Below, piece after piece: positions 1 to 10,068 of a DNA stretch of 64,000 bases. The position numbers and the translations under genes were made by a program. The stretch covers positions 5,084,001 to 5,148,000 of the forward strand of contig BTPP01000003.1 of assembly GCA_037102815.1 (NCBI GenBank), read 5' to 3'. The notes under the pieces were generated by a model. The model was not told the origin of the DNA. It made no database searches and worked only from the letters and a program-made list of their open reading frames with translations. Within the stretch, counting starts at the first letter, position 1. The number at the start of each line of letters is the position of its first letter. The DNA comes from Neurospora intermedia. Lineage: Eukaryota; Ascomycota; Sordariomycetes; Sordariales; Sordariaceae.

Positions 1-2551
1 TGCGAACAAAAGGCTCCTGGGACTCCATGAAACCGTAAGCAAGCATCTCTGCAATAATGGGTGTCATATGGTTCTCATCAATGAACGTTTTCAGGATCGC
101 CGTCGCCTTTTGTTTGTCCTCCATCGCCGCATTGAAGTCAGAAAGCTGCTGCTCCATCATGTCTACAAAGACTTGATCGGGAACACCAAGAGACGAGAGA
201 ACGGCTATAATTTGCCGGTTGAGAGTGGCGGTTGAGAACTGCGAGCACCTGACAACCTCAAGGCCATTGAATTCGGCAACGAACTTTTCCTGCGACTTCC
301 GAATATGAACCTCCATACCCTTCACATCAGGCCAAGTTACCAAGACTCCCTTGCAACCTCCCATGCGGAACTGGTAAGCTGACGGCGGCGGGTCAATGCT
401 CCAGTCATGCGCTACGATCTTTGCAAGCAAGGGGGAAATCTTGCCTACTCCATCCGTGAAGCAAAATCCGTCCTTTTCGACATCAGGGATGGTAATGATC
501 CTCGGTGCCGGGATGCCAGGCACCAAACGGGTAGTTGAGAAACACTGCCCAAGTCTAGCCGCATACTTGGCAATGACCTTGATATGACTAAAGCGGCCCA
601 TCCAGGCTCGCATCATGTCGCATGTCAAGTTGCTCTGTTCACAGAACATGAAGGCTCCGGCTTCTCGAATCTGAGAGTTGCCAAAGGCAAGGAACTTCCA
701 ATGCCACGGACCCATGGCAACCCCTTTCTCCAATACCCTGTACACACGCAAGAATAGGGGAAGTTCCGCTTCGCCGCTCTTGATACGTCCTTCAAGGACT
801 TCATCGGTGAATTGAATGCGGATAAAGTAGTCTTGTGCATGTCTCCACTGGCGGATGACGCGGTTGGTGGGCTCGACGCAGGGGGTACTGAAGTAGATAC
901 GAGTAGGGGTGATGGTGACCCTACGAACCCAAGCGCAATGGTTGGGTATCATGAAACTAGTTGGGAAATAAGTTAAGGCTGCATTATCCTTGAAGAGTTC
1001 CATCGGGTTGAAGATACGCTTTCCAGCATACTCATCGGCAACGTATTCGAGGATGAGGCGAGCCCGATCTTTGCCGAAGCTGTTGTCATTATCACAAAAT
1101 TCCATCAGCTTCTCAAGGAATGGCCGGTCAATGTTGTGCTCGTTGATGATTCCTTGCGATATGCAGACTTCAAGCTGATACCGAACATCAAACGGTAGAG
1201 AAATACGGGGCGGTGTGGCTAAAAGAGAAAAGTCATTGCTCCAGGACCGTGAGGAGACTTGTTGAATGTCATGGCCGTATCTCTCATCCAGAAAATCCCA
1301 TACCTTTGGCTTTTGGTTGGGAAGCGGCTCGGGAAAGACAGTCAACTTAGTCCTGAGATTCCAATCGAGCAAATGTTGTTGAACTTGATCCCAGACTCTT
1401 GTTGATTGTTGATCCAGCTCAATCCAATAGGTAAGCCACCGGCCCAGGTCAATGTACTGGTGGTTCTCGGCAAGTGAAACTGGGTTTCTGCTGACATCGA
1501 GTCCAGGGCTAATGTCGACCACTCTCTCCCAGAGGTCATTCTCGCTCCAGGTCAGCCGATCCTCGCCAAATGTCTTTGAGACATCCCTCTTCCTGTACGC
1601 AACCGGCGGATCCCGGAGAGTCATGACCAAAGCTTGACGATGCTCCTCGCCGACCATGGTTCTGCATAACTCCTTGATGACTCCAAACTTGATGTGGAGC
1701 TTGTAATGCTCATTCTGTCTGCGAAACCCACTAAGTTCGCGTTGGTAGTGGAGGGAGAATTTAATCACCAGTCGCATGCGCTTGAAATCGAACTCAAGTC
1801 TCAGGAAAGAGTCAGACGAGAGGGTTTGAACGGATTGTTTCTTCATGAATACCGCAGGCTGGACTAACAGACCGAAAGACAGTGTTGAGGGAAAGACGTA
1901 TAGAGTTTGCGGGCAAGTGTTGCCGAGCTGAGTCTTGATAGTGCGTTCTTTACGATCCTCGCGCTTTGGGTCCACTGTCTCGAGAGGCAGCCAGTGGTCG
2001 ACAAGTCCAATCCTGAGTCTGCACATGCCTCGACAGAGAAAGTCGGTAGATAGCGGAGGTGGCTCAAAGCGAATCAGAGCTCTCCGGCCACGATCAGAAA
2101 CATCTTGACGGTCCTCATCAAGTTCAATGTAACTGATGTGACCATACTCAGAGAAGAGATCGTGAAGGTCCTGGAGTTTAGCTCTAGGCGGCACATCCTT
2201 GACGCGAATGGCAGCGGTCCTGGCGCACTTCCACTCCCTGGAAATGAAGACTGGTTGTGTGAGAGAGGGGAGAGATGCGAATGAAGCTGGTTTGCCCCGT
2301 GAGAACTGCCGAAAAGCGCGAGGGGGAGGCTTGGGAGAGCTGGAGGAGGGTCGCGAGGGGGGCCGTGAGGGGGGTTTTGAGGATGGTCGCGAAGGTGGTC
2401 GAGGTGTTGGTGTGTTCTCTCGATGTCGCTGCTGGCTGGATCTGCGGCGGCTGGGATGCCTCGGACGAGCGTCCTGATCTCTGGGGCTTCTGTCCGGCGA
2501 GACAAGAAGGGCATGCTGCGCCTGCTCTACCCAGTTGGGTATTCCGGACAT
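1..2551 (-). CDS. Eukaryotic-type RNA-dependent RNA polymerase (5' part; 3' end outside window)
   Basis: One open frame without introns runs from the ATG at 2551 to the window edge (850 codons). An in-frame stop lies seven codons upstream (2570-2572), so this is the first possible start. Residues about 10-100 are a low-complexity, Pro/Ser/Arg-rich and probably disordered segment. Residues about 114-190 resemble an RRM-like fold (AIRVKDVPPRAKLQDLHDLF, then SEYGHISYIELDED). The conserved RdRP region follows, with LAFGNSQIREAGAFMFCE, FTDGVGKISPLLA (about residue 695) and FRMGGCKG (about 727), then a VRCSQFST block. The catalytic DxDGD loop should lie past the left edge and cannot be checked. Family knowledge: these enzymes make double-stranded RNA for Dicer/Argonaute silencing (QDE-1, SAD-1 and RRP-3 classes in Neurospora). 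The RRM-like N-terminus suggests the SAD-1/Rdp1 side rather than QDE-1, which is inference. RdRP assignment is very sure; subclass is not. Confidence 0.93.
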   Translation of the reverse strand, partial: MSGIPNWVEQAQHALLVSPDRSPRDQDARPRHPSRRRSSQQRHRENTPTPRPPSRPSSKPPSRPPSRPSSSSPKPPPRAFRQFSRGKPASFASLPSLTQPVFISREWKCARTAAIRVKDVPPRAKLQDLHDLFSEYGHISYIELDEDRQDVSDRGRRALIRFEPPPLSTDFLCRGMCRLRIGLVDHWLPLETVDPKREDRKERTIKTQLGNTCPQTLYVFPSTLSFGLLVQPAVFMKKQSVQTLSSDSFLRLEFDFKRMRLVIKFSLHYQRELSGFRRQNEHYKLHIKFGVIKELCRTMVGEEHRQALVMTLRDPPVAYRKRDVSKTFGEDRLTWSENDLWERVVDISPGLDVSRNPVSLAENHQYIDLGRWLTYWIELDQQSTRVWDQVQQHLLDWNLRTKLTVFPEPLPNQKPKVWDFLDERYGHDIQQVSSRSWSNDFSLLATPPRISLPFDVRYQLEVCISQGIINEHNIDRPFLEKLMEFCDNDNSFGKDRARLILEYVADEYAGKRIFNPMELFKDNAALTYFPTSFMIPNHCAWVRRVTITPTRIYFSTPCVEPTNRVIRQWRHAQDYFIRIQFTDEVLEGRIKSGEAELPLFLRVYRVLEKGVAMGPWHWKFLAFGNSQIREAGAFMFCEQSNLTCDMMRAWMGRFSHIKVIAKYAARLGQCFSTTRLVPGIPAPRIITIPDVEKDGFCFTDGVGKISPLLAKIVAHDWSIDPPPSAYQFRMGGCKGVLVTWPDVKGMEVHIRKSQEKFVAEFNGLEVVRCSQFSTATLNRQIIAVLSSLGVPDQVFVDMMEQQLSDFNAAMEDKQKATAILKTFIDENHMTPIIAEMLAYGFMESQEPFVR

Positions 2552-3993
2552 CGTGGATATCTGTCTTGGTCACAGTCAGCCTTCAGGTCTTCCTTGAAGT
2601 AGACTCAGATGTATCGGTTTGGGGGGTAATGGGAAAGAAAATTACGAGATAAGTGACTGATAAGGTGCAGGTGACAGTTGAGGGGTTGTGCAAGCAGGTA
2701 CTGACCACAACTCTTCTGTTATTCTTCGGTTGTATTTGATGTTGCTTGGTCTTGTAGATGGCGAGGAAGGCGATGAGTGTGAATGGGGAAAGAATCCATG
2801 CTCATGGACGAGAAGAGCACTTGTTAAATACCTCTAGCGTAGGGTCAGGCATATGCGCCTCTCTAGACTTTGCGGGAGAGCACGACGGTGGGGTGGTTGC
2901 TGGGTAACGGATGACGAGAGAAGTTCTGGGACGAAATATTCGGCAAAGTTCCGTTGGTCTCAGAGCCTCCGACGCCGGACGGAGAAGGGCACCTGTTGTG
3001 GTCAAGACAATTAAACATCAGATGATAATTCCGTCGCAGACATAACTGAGCTGCTCAGCTTCCGTTACAAGGTATCTTGTGTGTACTGGGACGAAAGAAC
3101 ATCGAAAAGGCAGTCTTGAGACAGAGGTGGTAGACCGGGTAGGAAGGGACGACAGAAACCGTAGAGGTAGAGAAGGCCGTGAGCTGGGGTTGAGCAAGGA
3201 GAATGTTGTCAACTTACAGCTGAATCTAACTGAGCTGCTTTTCCAACTGCTCTTCCAGGGTGTATGAAGGTAAAACAAATGTGAGACTGCAGTGAGGTGT
3301 GATATTTGCTATTGGGGATGAAATAGATGATTGACAGATGCCGTAGAGATGATGAATTCGGGGAGTACCAAAGGTACCTAGACAATCAGTTTGTCAACTC
3401 CAAGCTCCTGTCCATGTTGAGGAAAGAGCCCCAATGTTCCTACCTCTAGGCACCCACCTAGGTATGGACGGTTCAAGCAGTTGCGAAACATTGCCTCGTG
3501 CCTTCTCACTGCCGTCGTTCCTTCCTCCAATCTGAGATATGTGATAAGAGAGGGCCTCGTCACCGCTGCCCGCTTACCATCCGACCCCATTGTACTCACG
3601 GTTCGTTTCGTCGCAACTTCCTCGTCTGGAGGATGAATTTTCAGTTTCTTTCCATTCATGACGCTGGACATCAGATCAATAAATGCAAACAAACCACGTC
3701 TTTCCTCTCCGGAGTCTCAAACAAATCGAGAATTATAACGAGTTTCGCTCTTCTTGATATCCTGTGTCTCAGCCGTTAACGCGTTCATTGCCCTACGGCC
3801 TCTGAAACTAAAATTCAACATCGAAATCAATGTAAAAACGCCTCGGCATCCAGTCCAGACAGGGGTTTTGATCCTCAGCAGATGCACTCACTTCCGTGAT
3901 CCCTTTAGCCATGAACCTTGCGTCTCCTGGTCGTGCTCCTTTTATGGCCACTCCATCGTCTAGACACTAGCCCTTACCTCCTCGCCCTCCCGG
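2552..3993. other. Intergenic: RdRP upstream region and D-lactate dehydrogenase 3' flank
   Basis: No reading frame here shows recognisable domains or coherent codon use, and the short open frames overlap each other on both strands. The segment must hold the promoter and 5' leader of the RdRP gene (transcribed leftward from 2551) and the 3' untranslated region of the dehydrogenase gene (ending at 3994). I see no tRNA and no repeat. Confidence 0.6.
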
Positions 3994-6099
3994 TCACCCT
4001 CGGCGATCAAAGATCTTACCCGGGTTCATGATCCACTTGGGATCCAATGCCAGCTTGATCGATTTCTGTACACTTAGTTAGCACGCAACCCAGCCCCTTA
4101 GCCAACTCTCCCGCAGTTCAAAGACTTACCATGACACCAAGTGTATCTGGTCCAACCTCCCACAATAGGGACTCCTTCTTACCCCAGCCAATCGAGTGCT
4201 CACCCGTACACGTCCCCTCCATTTCCAGCGCCCTCTTGACCATGTTCTTCACGCAAACTTCCACTTTGTCCCTTTCTTCCTTCTTCTGCCGGTTGTAAAT
4301 AATGCTCTCATGGAAGTTTCCATCACCAATATGGCCCAGGATGCTAGCGAACAGTCCTAGATCGTCCATCTCCTTCTTGCTAACTTCGATGATGTCGGCT
4401 AGCCGGCTGAAAGGAACTGCAACGTCGGTGCTCCCTAGAATAACCGGTGGTGTTAGTATTGCTTTTGTGTGTGTGAACAAACCACGGTGATGTTTGTTCC
4501 TCTCATTGCCAAGATGACATCGGACAAGCAAAAGTGAATAAAATCAAAACTTACAAACTTCCTCTCCCTCCTTCCTCAAAGCAAGCATGCTCCATAGACT
4601 CTCCTTCCTCGCCGACCACAACAACTTTTGCTCTCTCGCATCCTTGGCAAACTCAAAGTTGCTCCCTTTATTTGTCTTGGTGATTTTCTGCACCAAATCA
4701 ATGTTCTCCTGTACGCCTGCTTTCGTCCCCGCAAACTTGAAGAAGAGCGTCGGCATCTCCTTCCACACCCGCGGCGCAGTGGCTCCGCCTATGTTGACTA
4801 CCTTCATTTGCACCTCGTCCATGATCTCCATGGCGGCGACAGGAATACCCCGTTGCATGACCTCCGCGGCTGCTGCCGCCGCGTCGCGGATCGTGGGGAA
4901 GGTGACGACTGCGACGGAGAGCTCCTCGGGGACGACGGCTAGCTTGAGAGTCGCTTCTGTCACGAGACCAAGAGTTCCCTCCGAGCCCACAAAGAGACTG
5001 TTGAGATTGTAGCCGGCTGAGGACTTGCGTGGACGCCGCCGGGTCTTGATGACGGAGCCGTCGGCGAGGACCACAGTCAGGTTAATGACCCAGTCTTTCA
5101 TAGTGCCATACTTGACGGCATTCGTGCCAGAGCAGTTGGTGCCAATCATACCGCCAATCTTGGCACTTGGGCCTGTGATATTCGTTAGTGTCTTGAATAC
5201 TCGCTAGTCTTCATGCTCTTGCGGGAACAATACATACCTGGATCAATGGGAAAGAAGAGACCACTCGCCATCTTAGCCAGCTGCTCATTCAAATCCTGCC
5301 AACCAATGCTCGGCTGCACGACAATGTCCATGTCATCTTTATTGAACTGCACGATCTTGTCCATAAAGGCGAAATCGACACTGATTCCCCCGTAAGGCGC
5401 AGAAAAATTTCCTTCCAGACTGGACCCTCCAGAGTACGGAATGATAGGTACGCGGTACTTGTGACATATTCGTGCGATTGTTGACACATGCTCTGTTGAT
5501 CGGGGGTAGGCTACCGCAACTGGTAATCCCTCCGGGTTGGATGATGACCACTCCGAATATCCATGAGCGTGGAGGTCATCCGGGTCAGTTGAAATGATGT
5601 CCTCGCCCTCAATCTCTCTTCTGATCTCAGCAATAGCCTGGTATTATCAACTTTTGCATTAGTCCAGGCTTAAACCTCGTGACTTGTGAGTGGGGTGGGA
5701 AGGGAGTGACTTGATTATGACCAGGTCTGGAAAATGATCACACCAACGTACCTGCTCCATCTCGTGTAGACTTGCATAGTCTAGCGCAGGGTAGATACTA
5801 TCCATCAACATTGTTCCAGGAAACCCGTTATGCCGAAATTCTGACAGACTCCAACCAAGGAGACCGGCGGTAGTGGCGATGACAATGGCTCCTGATACAG
5901 GAGGCCATGTCGAAGCCCATCGTGTCTGGCGTGCTTTACCATTGCTACTACCACCGCTCTCTCCAGGGATGTCGCTTCGGACGGCTGAAGTGGTGAATCG
6001 CTGGCGGAAGGCAATGCTCCAAGTACTCCCACTGACACCGGGGCCAGCAACAGCCCGGCGAATGGGCCTCGCCGCTTTTATGAGGTAGGTTGTCGACAT
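3994..6099 (-). CDS. DLD1: D-lactate dehydrogenase (cytochrome), mitochondrial, five exons
   Basis: Exons on the minus strand are 6099-5752, 5637-5238, 5172-4555, 4434-4130 and 4065-3994. They give 580 aa, close to yeast Dld1 (587). Every intron is 64-120 nt with GT..AG ends and phases agree throughout. The N-terminus is Arg/Ser-rich, like a mitochondrial presequence, followed by a hydrophobic stretch (residues about 66-83) that fits an inner-membrane anchor. The FAD-binding domain (about 145-325) carries SGGSSLEGN (185-193), PGPSAKIGGMIGTNCSGTNA (about 249-268) and GSEGTLGLVTEATLKL. The C-terminal FAD-oxidase domain carries TDVAVPFSRL (458-467), GHIGDGNFH (489-497) and GEHSIGWGKK, and ends LDPKWIMNPGKIF. 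In this family the enzyme oxidises D-lactate to pyruvate and passes electrons to cytochrome c. No frameshift or missing motif is seen. A related 2-hydroxyacid or glycolate dehydrogenase is possible but less likely, given the match to the Dld1 layout. Confidence 0.95.
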
Positions 6100-8184
6100 G
6101 TCGGTCAGCGTTGAAGACTGAATCAGACACGATGGCTAAGTGAAGGGTTACAATGCACTGTTAATGCCGAGTCTAATGTGTGAACCAAGCCTGCAACTTC
6201 ACAGTTGATGACCGGTAATATATGTTCTGAATATTCTCGTCTTCTCGGGAGGGACGAAGTAGCCAACGCCGGTTTCCCCGATGGGCTCGTCTTGTGATGT
6301 TTTGTGAGCCTGATGACTGAATACAACACAAACAACTTTGCTTTCTCGATGGGCATGAAATTTCGCTTACCTCGTGTAGGGTTAGGTCGGAAGAGGGACG
6401 GCTTACCCACGCCGTACTTATCAATCCGTGGCTTGGCTCTCACGCACACCTGCACCCGAGGAGAGTACCCACTCCGAACGAAGACTAGGCCCGGATTGAT
6501 CCAGCCTTTGGAAAAGCGTATCCGAAGTCACACACTCAGCTCTCCAGACCACGCACCGTGAACAAGCAAACGACGATCAGTCCCTCTGTGGTAAGGTTAG
6601 GTGTCTTGGTCTTTTGACGGTTGAAATCAGCTCTAATGAAACCTACACCTGGAAAATTGAAGTGGGCTATGAGAAAGTTGTGTGTGGATGACTTGATGAC
6701 CAACTCGTGATGAGTTTATATTGGATGATTAAACTCAGCTTTGTTTGAACACGGTATGCATAAAGGCATACTCAAAAGGTGCTTGTGAAGTTTCAAGAGC
6801 GAACAAGAGCCGCTTCCATATGTGGGATGGATGCAGTAGAGAAATGTCGGGGCGGAATAGCTGACAGGTCCAATAAAAGAACAATGTCGGGTTAGCTAGT
6901 CAAGCATGATGAACTGCCATCCGCAGTATGGAAAGGACCCTGATGTTCTAAGGCCTGGGAGAAGGAGCAATAGGGATAGCACCCGTCGTCACCGGGTGGA
7001 TCTGACGATTTGCAAAACAGGGGCCGCACAACAGGACATGAACGGTGGCGGAACAAGGCAGGACAGAGAGCTTCCTGGATGGGTATAGGAGTACTTGTTG
7101 TTTTCGTGACCAGCTCGGTTTGGAGGAATCAAGGGTATTGAGGGGGTTGTGTGATGTAGTGCATCGTGGAACTGGCGCCGAGGACAAGGAAAAGGGCGGC
7201 CGTAAACGAACAGGGGAAAAAAAAAAAGCATAAAAACTGTCTGATAACTTCAACACAATGAGTGTCCGGAAGGGGTTAGCCAAAGAGATGAGCCTTTGGT
7301 ATTTGTCATCGGCCACAGAGCTGTCGTCTTACGAAAGCCGAGAGGATCTTGGGAGAGGAGTGAAAAGGCAGACAGGTCATCCTTGACCCCACAAAAAAAA
7401 ATCGAGGATCTAGATCTTGGGTACCTCGAAACATGCAGTAGACATGCCCGGTAGAAATCTCATCCGGTTGGTATAGGGCAGCATCGGGTTAGCTCATTGC
7501 TTGGCACTTGCGCAAAGCGTCCTGTTGTAGGAGGAAAGTGGACAAACTGGGTATCAAAAGATGGGGTATTCGTGGGGAAAGGGAAGAAAGACAGATGAGA
7601 GAAACAAAGAAGACTTAAGGTCCACATCCTCCCACGCGTAGCTCACATGGCATTGGCGGGGGTAGAGACCGGAGGTCGGCACTGCAGTAGCGTCTGGTAG
7701 TATGCTCGGGCTATATATCTGGCGAGCTAGAGGTCACGCCGCGCTCCAGGTACCTGAATTGGTGTCATCAAGTGGAAACTAAAGATGGACTTGGCTCTGG
7801 GTGGTGGGGGGGAGAAGAAGAATGACATCTTGCGGGCCGAGTTGCTTGGTAGCATCTTTGGAACCCCAAAAAGCGTCGCTTGTCGTCGGCTACCTTTTTC
7901 CCTATGTGCAAGCGGTGCTAATTCGCTCTTTTGCAGTGACGTGCCAGCCATTGAAGTGGAGATATCTTGATACTTCTTCTTCTGTCAAAGTTGGGAGTAG
8001 ATTGCAACCCAAGGCCATCGAATTAGGTAGGTATAAGCCATGATTACCGTTGCATGCATCGCAATTCCTTAGATGGGAATGCTGTTTGGAGATTGGCCAT
8101 TTCTGAGTCAAGGGGACTACCCGTTAGGTCTTCGTAATCGACCGTCTGACTAGCAGTTGGAAGACGTGACGATTATGGGGGTTA
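6100..8184. other. Intergenic host DNA between D-lactate dehydrogenase gene and transposon nest
   Basis: Composition is near-balanced, like the gene-bearing flanks, and clearly unlike the AT-rich block that starts next. The first few hundred bases must include the dehydrogenase promoter. The short open frames here are overlapping, low in coherence and carry no motif I recognise. There are short A-runs near 7210-7230 and 7393-7400. No tRNA or repeat is seen. The stretch ends at the TA dinucleotide (8183-8184) that served as transposon target. Confidence 0.6.
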
Positions 8185-8209
8185 CTGTTAACCCTGCACA
8201 TAACGATCA
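8185..8209 (+). repeat. Left terminal inverted repeat of Fot1/pogo element
   Basis: These 25 bases match the reverse complement of 51850-51874 without a mismatch. The outer end is CTGTTAACCC and the inner end is TAACGATCA. It is preceded by TA (8183-8184), the expected target for this superfamily. The match stops immediately inward of 8209. Confidence 0.92.
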
Positions 8210-8341
8210 AGGGGGTTCCTGGTGTTTTGATCGTTGTAGCCAGAATATCGTTAATGTAAGGTTCGGGTATTTCGTGCCCACAATTCTACTAACAGGGGGT
8301 TCAAAAGGCTAGAGAACAACATAATTATATTAAATAACTAG

Positions 8342-9289
8342 TTACTATAGCGCTTTTACTGTAGAGCTGTTTGTGAAGTACGAATCGAGGGTTAACTACT
8401 TTTTTTCATCCCTAGAGCTCAACTAATCCTAGAACAATAATTTCTAGCGCCTTCTAAGCATCGCCAACTAAACCATATCCACATTTTCTTATTATTCTTC
8501 GTACTAAATAACAGTAATAATAGCATTGAATACTTCTATAATAATAATCTCTACTATCTCAACATCCTAATTATTATCGCTATTATCTAGTTCCTAGACT
8601 TCTAAGAAGGTCTCAACAACATACTAGAGGATATCTTAAAGATCCTTACGAACTTGCTCTTTTAGTAGATTAATAAAATTAACAATATTTATTATATCTT
8701 TAACCCGCCTAGCTCTAACGAACTCCTCTATCAATTTCTAAATATAAATAGCTTTATCCTAATTAAACGGTCGTCGTTCGGGACTATATATTAGGCCTAA
8801 TAATTATAACTTTTTCTAATAATTGTCAATAGTCTCTTCCCTAACTTTATACCTCTACGTATCAATGACCTAATAGATTACTTACAATATTATAGTCTTT
8901 TTAATAGTATCTTCGCCTTCGAGGGTATATTATACTAAATATTATAATTAAACGTAGTAGTAATAAACTTTTAAACTATTAATAATCCTTTAATTTATAA
9001 GTTAATAAATAGAAGTAGTATTAGCTAATAGAATTTCAACGGTTATATTTATTAATAAATAGTCGCTATACTACTCTTTCAATTGCTTTAAAACGGAATA
9101 ATAAGTAAATATACTATCAATTAATAATAATACCCGCCGGCTAACTATCTAATAATCGAATTAGTAGATAAACTTTATAAATATAGAGCTAATCATCTAT
9201 ACCTTCTTATTACTCTTCTATACAATAAGAAGGTTAGCAATAAACCTTCCGTCTTTACCGAATAAACGAAGGTTCTTAGTATTACCTAA
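8342..9289 (-). pseudogene. Fot1/pogo transposase, C-terminal half (DDE domain)
   Basis: Read leftward from 9289, the translation shows the second half of a Fot1-type transposase: NTKNLRLFGKDGRFIANL, then RVLLLIDSIF with the second catalytic Asp (codon near 9116-9118). Next comes an N-T-T-S-I block where the family has LPPNTTSxxQPLDQGII. There the third Asp is now AAT (8993-8995), a G-to-A change typical of RIP. A tail rich in Glu and Asp follows and ends LTLDSYF, a usual Fot1 C-terminus, with a TAA at 8342-8344 (a TAG just before it may be a mutated Gln codon). Many in-frame TAA/TAG codons sit where Gln or Trp codons are expected. The 5' half of the gene is at 50805-51560, separated by 41.5 kb of insertions. 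Confidence 0.88.
9286..9289. other. 4-bp target duplication CTAA (left copy) of the split LTR
   Basis: CTAA here and at 50805-50808 flank the 543-bp A-family LTR. One copy belongs to the transposase reading frame of the host transposon, which supports the border assignment. Confidence 0.8.
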
Positions 9290-9371
9290 TAATGTGGGGT
9301 GGTTGATTCTTTTTTTCTATTTTTTCTTTTCTTGCTTTGAACTTTTGCTTTTATATAATGAGTGGAGGTAT
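9290..9371 (+). repeat. A-family LTR, left piece (82 bp)
   Basis: This segment is the reverse complement of the end of the LTRs of element A (compare 29359-29440): TGTGGGGTGGTTG, then a T-rich tract and GAGTGGAGGTAT. The remaining 461 bp of the same LTR lie at 50344-50804. Together they make 543 bp, against 544 bp for each LTR of element A. Orientation is opposite to element A. Only one LTR copy is present between the CTAA duplications, so it looks like a solo LTR left by LTR-LTR recombination, later opened by element B. Confidence 0.88.
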
Positions 9372-10068
9372 TGAAATGGCGAGAAAACTACAACAATAAC
9401 AACAACCATACTACTATAACTAAAGCAATGTATAAGGACCGTAGTTCTTAGTTGTCTGATTTAGTAGAGTAGTAGGTGATTTTCAAGCCTTTCTAGATGG
9501 TCGAGATGGGAGGCATCGAGCCAGATATAATTCACTGAGGTCTTGTGTCCGTTGAATGGCTAGATATTCAATCGCTGCTAGAAAACGAAGATAGCTAACA
9601 GATCTTTCAATATCTTCTTTCCTATAAGTAAATAGAGAAACGAATGTACATTCCCTCTAGAGGGATGAAGGATTATTTAGTACAATAAAATAAGAAGAGG
9701 TAAATGATTAAAGATTATTAAGAACTATTATCTTATTCAACTAAGAATATTAAATTAAGATTAATTATTTAGTATAATTAAAGAAAAGAATATTATAATA
9801 ATCTATTATCTTCTCCTCTTAAAGTTCGATATCCTATCTATCCCCCTTATTTCTTTTCTTCCTCTATTATCCCTATTTTTCTACCTTTTCTAATCCATTA
9901 TCTTATTAAATTAGTCCTATATTCTTTTATCTTCTATTAATGCTAATTATTCAACTCTGTCCAGTCTAGAAAATATACCCTCTAATTTAATACCCTTACT
10001 AAAGGTTCGAAAAAAATTATTATAGAAAATAAATTAACGTATATATTCCTGTATACCACCCTAAATTA
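9372..10068 (-). repeat. LTR of element B (3' LTR in element orientation)
   Basis: It aligns end to end with 49643-50339 at equal length (697 bp). Differences are almost all transitions. The outer part (about 9372-9600) keeps much more G and C than the inner part. Confidence 0.88.

Noticed and set aside
2275-2652. Plus-strand 125-codon frame and minus-strand 129- and 146-codon frames over the RdRP start
   Set aside because: They overlap the low-complexity head of the RdRP in other frames. The RdRP frame alone continues into conserved motifs.
6370-6390. GGGTTAGG-like string upstream of the D-lactate dehydrogenase gene as a second telobox
   Set aside because: Only a partial match in a region with several similar short strings; too weak to call.
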